Shown here: positions 59,598 through 64,000 of the stretch, piece after piece
Position numbering within the stretch: the stretch's first letter is position 1
How the letters are laid out: every line of letters starts with the position of its first letter
Assembly (NCBI GenBank): GCA_003260025.2
Contig: QFZU02000056.1
Span: forward strand, 1 to 64,000
DNA length: 64,000 bases
Direction of reading: 5' to 3'
Source: Microbispora triticiradicis
Lineage (GTDB): Bacteria; Actinomycetota; Actinomycetes; Streptosporangiales; Streptosporangiaceae
The notes under the pieces: generated by a model
Told to the model about the DNA's origin: nothing
The model's database searches: none
What the model saw: the letters and a program-made list of their open reading frames with translations, nothing else
Translations under genes and position numbers: made by a program

Positions 59598-60611
59598 ATG
59601 CCGGACCGGGTTGTGGTGGAGTCCTCGACAGAGGTACCGCCCCCGGATTGGGGCCGTAGGTCGGCCGCACCTCCGGTGACGCCCTGGCTGTTCGCGCTCC
59701 TCGCCACGCTTCTCGTCATCGGCCGCCTGGTGCTGACACCCCTGCTCACGGCCCCGGTGCTGCAGACCTGGGCGACCGTTTTCGTGGCGATCTGCGTTCA
59801 GGCGTTGCCCTTCCTCGTCTTCGGCGTGCTGCTGTCGGCGGCCATCGCGGCCTTCGTCCCGCCGTCGTTCTGGACGAAGGCCCTGCCCCGCAACCCCTAC
59901 GCCGCGGTCCCCGTGGCGGGGGCGGCCGGAGCGGTCCTGCCCGGCTGCGAGTGCGCCTCGGTCCCCGTGGCCTCGGGCCTGATCTCGCGCGGGGTCACCC
60001 CGGCGGCCGCGCTGGCGTTCCTGCTGTCGTCGCCCGCCATCAACCCCGTGGTCGTGGTCGCCACGGCCGTGGCGTTCCCCGGACAGCCGATGATGGCCGT
60101 GGCCCGGTTCGCCGCCTCGCTCCTGGTGGCGGTCGCGGCCGGCTGGCTGTGGCTGCGCTTCGGCCGGGCCTCGTGGCTGCGGGTGCCGTCCCGTACGGCC
60201 CCCGCCGGCTCGAAGTGGGCAGAGTTCCGCGACGCCATGCGGCACGACCTCCTCCACGCGGGCGGATTCCTGGTGATCGGCGGGATCACGGCGGCCACAC
60301 TGAACGTGGTAGTGCCCCGCGCATGGCTGACCTCGGTGGCGGACGTCCCCGTGCTGTCGGCGGCCGTGCTCGCGCTTCTCGCGGTCGTCCTGTCGATCTG
60401 CTCGGAGGCCGACGCGTTCGTCGCCGCCTCACTCACCGCGTTCTCCCCTACGGCGAAGCTGGCCTTCCTGGTCGTCGGGCCGATGGTCGATCTGAAGCTC
60501 ATCGCCTTGCAGGCGGGGACCTTCGGCCGGGCCTTCGCGATGCGGTTCGTTCCAATGACGTTCTTGCTCGCGGTCGTGGTCAGCTCGGCGATCGGAGGAG
60601 TCCTCCTGTGA
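59598..60611 (+). CDS. Permease, DUF318/ArsP-like (SO_0444/YcgR family)
   Basis: 337 residues from ATG 59598 with AGGATGAGG upstream. Eight or so membrane helices; signature GCECASVPVASGLISRG and SICSEADAFVAASL with conserved Cys residues that may contact metal or thiols. The GTGA overlap couples it to the TIGR03943 gene. The pair is recurrent near zinc genes. The substrate is not established. Confidence 0.85.
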   Translation: MPDRVVVESSTEVPPPDWGRRSAAPPVTPWLFALLATLLVIGRLVLTPLLTAPVLQTWATVFVAICVQALPFLVFGVLLSAAIAAFVPPSFWTKALPRNPYAAVPVAGAAGAVLPGCECASVPVASGLISRGVTPAAALAFLLSSPAINPVVVVATAVAFPGQPMMAVARFAASLLVAVAAGWLWLRFGRASWLRVPSRTAPAGSKWAEFRDAMRHDLLHAGGFLVIGGITAATLNVVVPRAWLTSVADVPVLSAAVLALLAVVLSICSEADAFVAASLTAFSPTAKLAFLVVGPMVDLKLIALQAGTFGRAFAMRFVPMTFLLAVVVSSAIGGVLL

Positions 60612-61357
60612 GCCGCCTGTCCCAGAGTCTCGTGCTGACCCTGCTCGGCGGCGTCGTGCTCTGGATAACCGCCCTGACGACGTCATACCTCAACTACGTG
60701 AAACCCGGCTTCCGTCCTTTCCTGCTCGCCGCGGGGGTGGTCGTCCTCGCTCTCGGAGTCGTCGGCCTCGTCCAGGAGTGGCGGCGTCCGTACGCGAACG
60801 CTCACGACGAACACGTCCACGAAGGGACGGGGAAGCAGGCCGAGGGTCACGACCATTCACGGGCGCCGCAGGTGGGCTGGCTGCTGTCCCTGCCCGTCTT
60901 CGCGATCGTCTTGATCGCGCCCCCCGCGTTGGGTGCCTTCGCCGCTCGTGGTGAGGACGCGCCCATCCGGCCGCCGGCGACGACCGGCTCCTACGTCCCG
61001 CTCTCCGCGGAGAAGATCACTCCGATGGCGGTGGGCGAGTTCATCGGCCGGGCCTGGGACTTCCGCGAGCGCACCCTCACCGGCAAGAGGGTCCGGCTGA
61101 CCGGCTTCGTCGTACGGTCGAGGAAGAAGGACCGCTGGTACGTCACCCGCATGCAGATGAGCTGCTGCGCGGCCGACGCCATCGCCCTCAAGGTGGCTGT
61201 GCGCGGCGCCGCTCCGCCGCCCGACGACACCTGGGTCGAGGTGACCGGCACCTGGGTCTCGCCAAGGTCCCGCAAGATCCCGAACGGAACCGTGCCACCG
61301 GAGATGACCGCCATCCAGGTGACGGAGATCCCAGAACCAAGCGAGCCGTACGAGTAA
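60608..61357 (+). CDS. TIGR03943 family putative permease subunit (YcgQ-like)
   Basis: 249 residues from GTG 60608, overlapping the permease stop. Two N-terminal helices, a His-rich loop (HDEHVHEGTGKQAEGHDHSR, possible metal binding), a third helix, then the conserved soluble domain (VRLTGFVVRSRKK, RMQMSCCAADA). Obligate partner of the DUF318 permease. Confidence 0.87.
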   Translation: MSRLSQSLVLTLLGGVVLWITALTTSYLNYVKPGFRPFLLAAGVVVLALGVVGLVQEWRRPYANAHDEHVHEGTGKQAEGHDHSRAPQVGWLLSLPVFAIVLIAPPALGAFAARGEDAPIRPPATTGSYVPLSAEKITPMAVGEFIGRAWDFRERTLTGKRVRLTGFVVRSRKKDRWYVTRMQMSCCAADAIALKVAVRGAAPPPDDTWVEVTGTWVSPRSRKIPNGTVPPEMTAIQVTEIPEPSEPYE

Positions 61358-61429
61358 GCCGACACCACGCCCATGCCGAAATGCGGCCGGCCCTCATAGA
61401 GCAGCATGAGGGCCGGTCGACTTCCCCAG

Positions 61430-61701
61430 TGACGCAGTTCCGCGTCCGACCGAGGGTTCTCGTACCCGGTCGCGGTGACGAGCGCGTTTCGAAGGTGCCG
61501 AAGTGTGTTGTGCACGTCCTTGCCGGTGTCCTCGGGCCACAGGGCTGTGGTGAGCTGGTCGCGAGTGACTCCTGCGGGATCGAGAGCGGGGTACACGAGG
61601 GCGTTGAGCTGCAACCAGCCCAGCTCAAGGGGAGCGGACCGCCTGCGTACGTAGACGGTGGTGTGGCCGTCTCGGTGGCCGCGGGGGTGAGTCGCCGCCA
61701 T
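61430..61701 (-). pseudogene. Fragment of a BTAD-type regulator-like gene
   Basis: Minus strand encodes LELGWLQLNALVYPALDPAGVTRDQLTTALWPEDTGK... followed by LRHLRNALVTATGY, like the end of the DNA-binding module of SARP/BTAD regulators. The frame then runs into antisense of the TIGR03943 gene, so only a remnant is left. Confidence 0.4.
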
Positions 61702-61720
61702 GCTCTGAGGTGTCCACGGT

Positions 61721-62772
61721 TCATGAGTCGGCGGGCTCGTCGAGGTCGGACAGGTCGAGCACGAAGCGGTAGCGGACGTCGCCGCGGCCGAGGCGGTCGA
61801 GCGCCTCCTGGACGCGCGCCGAGGGCAGCACCTCGACGTCGGCCGTGATGGCGTGGTCGGCGCAGAAGTCCAGCAGTTCGGCGGAGTGGCGGCGGCCGCC
61901 GGTGCCCGAGGAGGTCAGCTTCTTGCGGCCCTGGACCAGGTCGAGGATCCGGACCGCCTGCTCCAGGGGGTAGCCGAGCAGGGCGAGGGTCCGTCCAGGG
62001 CCGCCATGCGCAGCAGCGGGGACAGGTCGTGCGCGGCGGGGATGGTGTCCAGGATGAGGTCGAACCTGCCGCGTGCCCGCTGGGTCTGCTGGTCGTCGCC
62101 GATCATCAGGGTGTCGACCGCTCCGAGCTTGTGGGCGTCGCCGGCTTTGCCGGGTGTGCGGCTGAGGACGGTGACCTCGGCGCCCAGCTCGGCGGCCAGC
62201 TTCACCCCCAGGTGCCCCAGCCCGCCGAGGCCGGCCACGGCGACCCGGCTCCCGGGCCCGATCCCGGCCGTGCGCAGGGGCTCCCAGACGGTGACCCCGG
62301 CGCACATCAGCGGGGCGGCGGCGGCCTGGTCGAGCCCGTCCGGCAGGTGGTAGGCGAACCGGTCGCGCACCACGTACTCGCGGCTGTAGCCGCCCTGGGT
62401 CCTGGTGCCGTCGACGCGGTCGGTCCCGCCGTAGGTGGTGACGGGGCCCTCGTAGCAGAAGTTCTCCTGTCCGATCCGGCACATCTCGCAGACCCCGCAC
62501 GAGTCGACGACGGTCCCGACCGCGACCCGGTCGCCCACCGAGAACGCGGTCACCGCGGCGCCGACGGCGGTGACCGTGCCGGTGAACTCGTGGCCGGGGA
62601 CCAGAGCGCCCTCGCCGAGAAGGCCGCCGATCCGGTGCAGGTCGCTGTGGCACACGCCGCAGTAGTCGACGCGGACCGCAAGGTCGTCGTCGCGCAGGTC
62701 GCGGCGCTCGATGCGGACGCGTCGCAGCGCGGTGGTGCCCTCGGTGCTCATCCAGCCGATGGTGGTACGCAT
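61721..62772 (-). pseudogene. Zinc-dependent alcohol dehydrogenase with a frameshift
   Basis: ATG 62772 behind GGAGG. MDR family: catalytic zinc CGVCHSDLHR and GHEF, structural zinc C-x2-C-x2-C...C (CGVCEMC), NAD motif VAGLGGLGHLGVKLAAELGA. At about 61995 the frame breaks after LLRMAAL; the continuation TLALLGYPLEQAVRILDLVQG to DLSDLDEPADS reads in another frame, equivalent to one missing base. Restored length would be about 350, normal for cinnamyl-type ADHs. Divergent from the TetR gene. Confidence 0.85.
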
Positions 62773-62782
62773 GAATCCTCCA

Positions 62783-62802
62783 AACAGACTATTCGGTCTG
62801 TT
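62783..62802. promoter_or_regulatory. TetR operator-like inverted repeat
   Basis: AACAGAC-N6-GTCTGTT, perfect 7-base arms, 10 bases before the ADH start in the divergent ADH-tetR gap. A related half-site (GTCTGTCTGTT) lies before tetR at about 62842-62852. Confidence 0.7.
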
Positions 62803-62865
62803 CTTGAGCGTAGGTCACACTCGGTCGACAAGCAAACCAACCAGTCTGTCTGTTAAGCTGAGGTC

Positions 62866-63444
62866 ATGCCCGAGCTGCCGACCACGCCGAAGGGCGCCGC
62901 GACCAGGCGCCGGATTCTGGACGCGGCCGCCGAGGAGTTCGCACAGCTAGGCATCGCCGGCGCCAGGATCGACCGCATCACCGCCACCGCGCGCACCAAC
63001 AAAGCCCAGGTGTACGGCTACTTCGGCAGTAAGGACGGCTTGTTCGACGCGGTGATCGCCGACCACGCCGACCGGCTCATGAGCGCCGTCGCCTTCGATG
63101 CCGAGGACCTGCCCGGCTGGGCCGTGGGAATGTACGACGAGAACCTGCGGCATCCCGAACTGGTCCGCCTCATGGCCTGGCTGCGGCTGGAACGACGCCC
63201 GGCAGGACGCCTCACCGACACCCCCGACGACGAGCCGAAAGTCACCGCTATCGCCGCCGCCCAGGCCGCCGGACGGCTCCGCCAGGGCGACCCCCTCGAC
63301 CTGATCGCCCTGGTCATCGCCATGGCCTGTGCCTGGTCCCCGGCCAGCGGCTTCTACACCGCCACCGCGGATGAGCCCGCCACCGACCACGACCGCCGCA
63401 GGGCCCTCCTGCGCGAGTGCGTCGCTCGCGCTATCGCCCCCTGA
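62866..63444 (+). CDS. TetR-family regulator
   Basis: 192 residues. HTH: RRRILDAAAEEFAQLGIAGARIDRITATARTNKAQVYGYFGSKDGLFDAVI. The C-terminal ligand domain is TetR_C-like. It probably represses the divergent alcohol dehydrogenase and itself through the AACAGAC repeats. Confidence 0.92.
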   Translation: MPELPTTPKGAATRRRILDAAAEEFAQLGIAGARIDRITATARTNKAQVYGYFGSKDGLFDAVIADHADRLMSAVAFDAEDLPGWAVGMYDENLRHPELVRLMAWLRLERRPAGRLTDTPDDEPKVTAIAAAQAAGRLRQGDPLDLIALVIAMACAWSPASGFYTATADEPATDHDRRRALLRECVARAIAP

Positions 63445-63642
63445 CCGAGCATCCACCTGCCGTCCGGGACGGGCAGGCGCCGTCGGAGGTGACCAGCACT
63501 GCCGGCCGACGTGGACGTGGAGTCTGCGCTAGAGGTCCGGCTCCGCGTCGGCGTCGCCGATCACTGGACATCGATCTCGGGACGGTCGCCACTGTCGGTC
63601 ACGTCGCCGGATACGACAACTCCATAGGACGGTGGGAAAATA

Positions 63643-63664
63643 GTTCATTGATTGATCGATGAAC
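63643..63664. promoter_or_regulatory. Inverted repeat before ROK gene
   Basis: GTTCATTGAT-TG-ATCGATGAAC, 9 of 10 arm bases paired, about 80 bases before the ROK start in the 300-base gap 63445-63744. Likely operator; nothing else is seen in the gap. Confidence 0.55.
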
Positions 63665-63744
63665 CGTTGTCGCTGAATCACGTGAGACACGTCCCCACCG
63701 AGCCTCGCAACCTGTGGTCGGTCGGTGGCTTCAAGGGAGGCCGA

Positions 63745-64000
63745 ATGGCGACCAGCCCCATCGGGGCGGGGAGGCCGAAGACCCGCGGCATCGTGCTCAA
63801 CAGGATCCGGAAGGCACGCACCATCAGCCGGGTCGAGCTCGCCGCCGACACCGGAGTCACGGCGGCGACCATCACCCAGGTCGTTCGTGAGCTCATGGAC
63901 CTTGGGCTGGTCGTCGAGGTCGGGCGCGGCGCGTCGACCGGAGGCAAGCGTCCGACGCTGCTGCAGATCAACCCGCACGCCCGGTACGCCGTGGGAGTGC
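63745..64000 (+). CDS. ROK-family transcriptional regulator, N-terminal part (partial)
   Basis: ATG 63745 behind AAGGGAGG; the frame stays open to the window end (85 codons). A MarR-like winged helix is seen (IVLNRIRKARTISRVELAADTGVTAATITQVVRELMDLGLV), then GGKRPTLLQINPHARYAVGV, the junction into the ROK sugar-kinase-like domain. A carbohydrate-responsive repressor is the family norm. Confidence 0.88.
   Translation, partial: MATSPIGAGRPKTRGIVLNRIRKARTISRVELAADTGVTAATITQVVRELMDLGLVVEVGRGASTGGKRPTLLQINPHARYAVGV

Noticed and set aside
61853..62856. Plus-strand frames opposite the alcohol dehydrogenase
   Set aside because: Antisense shadows; the minus-strand frames carry the clear MDR motifs.

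Overview
This window is a high-GC actinobacterial chromosome segment spanning the replication origin. The conserved order pcnA / aminoacyl-tRNA deacylase / DUF6049 / murJ / pseudokinase / sigM / anti-sigma / trxB / trxA ... parB-parA-rsmG-jag-yidC-yidD-rnpA-rpmH <- oriC region -> dnaA-dnaN-gnd-recF-dciA-gyrB-gyrA-DUF3566-tRNA-Ile matches Streptomyces and Mycobacterium. Frequent GTG/TTG starts, 6-phosphogluconate dehydrogenase between dnaN and recF, and GTTTCACGTGAAAC parS sites fit a filamentous actinomycete. A Streptosporangiaceae-like host is my inference, not something the sequence proves.

Layout. 1-3.4 kb: N-terminus of a disordered-tail protein (possibly a penicillin-binding protein), divergent padR with a perfect palindromic operator, inositol-phosphate synthase, IPP isomerase. 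3.5-11.3 kb: MFS transporter, a coupled pair of membrane-anchored VWA and solute-binding-protein genes, bioA and the CCA-adding enzyme. 11.4-20.9 kb: cell-envelope and redox cluster (DUF6049, MurJ, pseudokinase, SigM/anti-SigM, TrxB/TrxA). 21-28.5 kb: acetyltransferase, aminotransferase, D-Ala-D-Ala ligase-like gene, then parB/parA/rsmG with three parS sites. 28.7-31.1 kb: leftward jag-yidC-yidD-rnpA-rpmH operon. 31.1-43.5 kb: dnaA, oriC (33.3-33.8 kb), dnaN, gnd, recF, dciA, gyrB, gyrA, DUF3566. 43.6 kb: tRNA-Ile(GAT).

Right of the tRNA the conserved synteny ends and an accessory region begins (43.7-53.6 kb): a 1159-residue membrane-anchored STAND (NB-ARC-type) NTPase with 14 WD40 repeats, a decayed IS630-family element whose end supplies the stop codon of a QorB-like oxidoreductase gene, its HxlR/QorR-like regulator, a second solo IS630 end, a zinc-ribbon nuclease-like gene colliding with a C-terminally disrupted DNA methyltransferase, a frameshifted sigma-like gene and an IS5-family scrap. 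The STAND NTPase is the best candidate here for an uncharacterised (possibly anti-phage or stress-triggered) system.

53.6-61.4 kb is a zinc-starvation block: cysteine-poor paralogues of L32, S14, L28, L31, L33 and S18, a COG0523/CobW-like protein without a Walker A lysine, a ZnuABC uptake system and a permease / TIGR03943 pair, with two Zur-box-like palindromes. The ribosomal paralogues would replace zinc-binding versions and release zinc while ZnuABC imports it. 61.4-64 kb holds a regulator fragment, a frameshifted alcohol dehydrogenase divergent from a TetR regulator, and the start of a ROK-family regulator running off the end.
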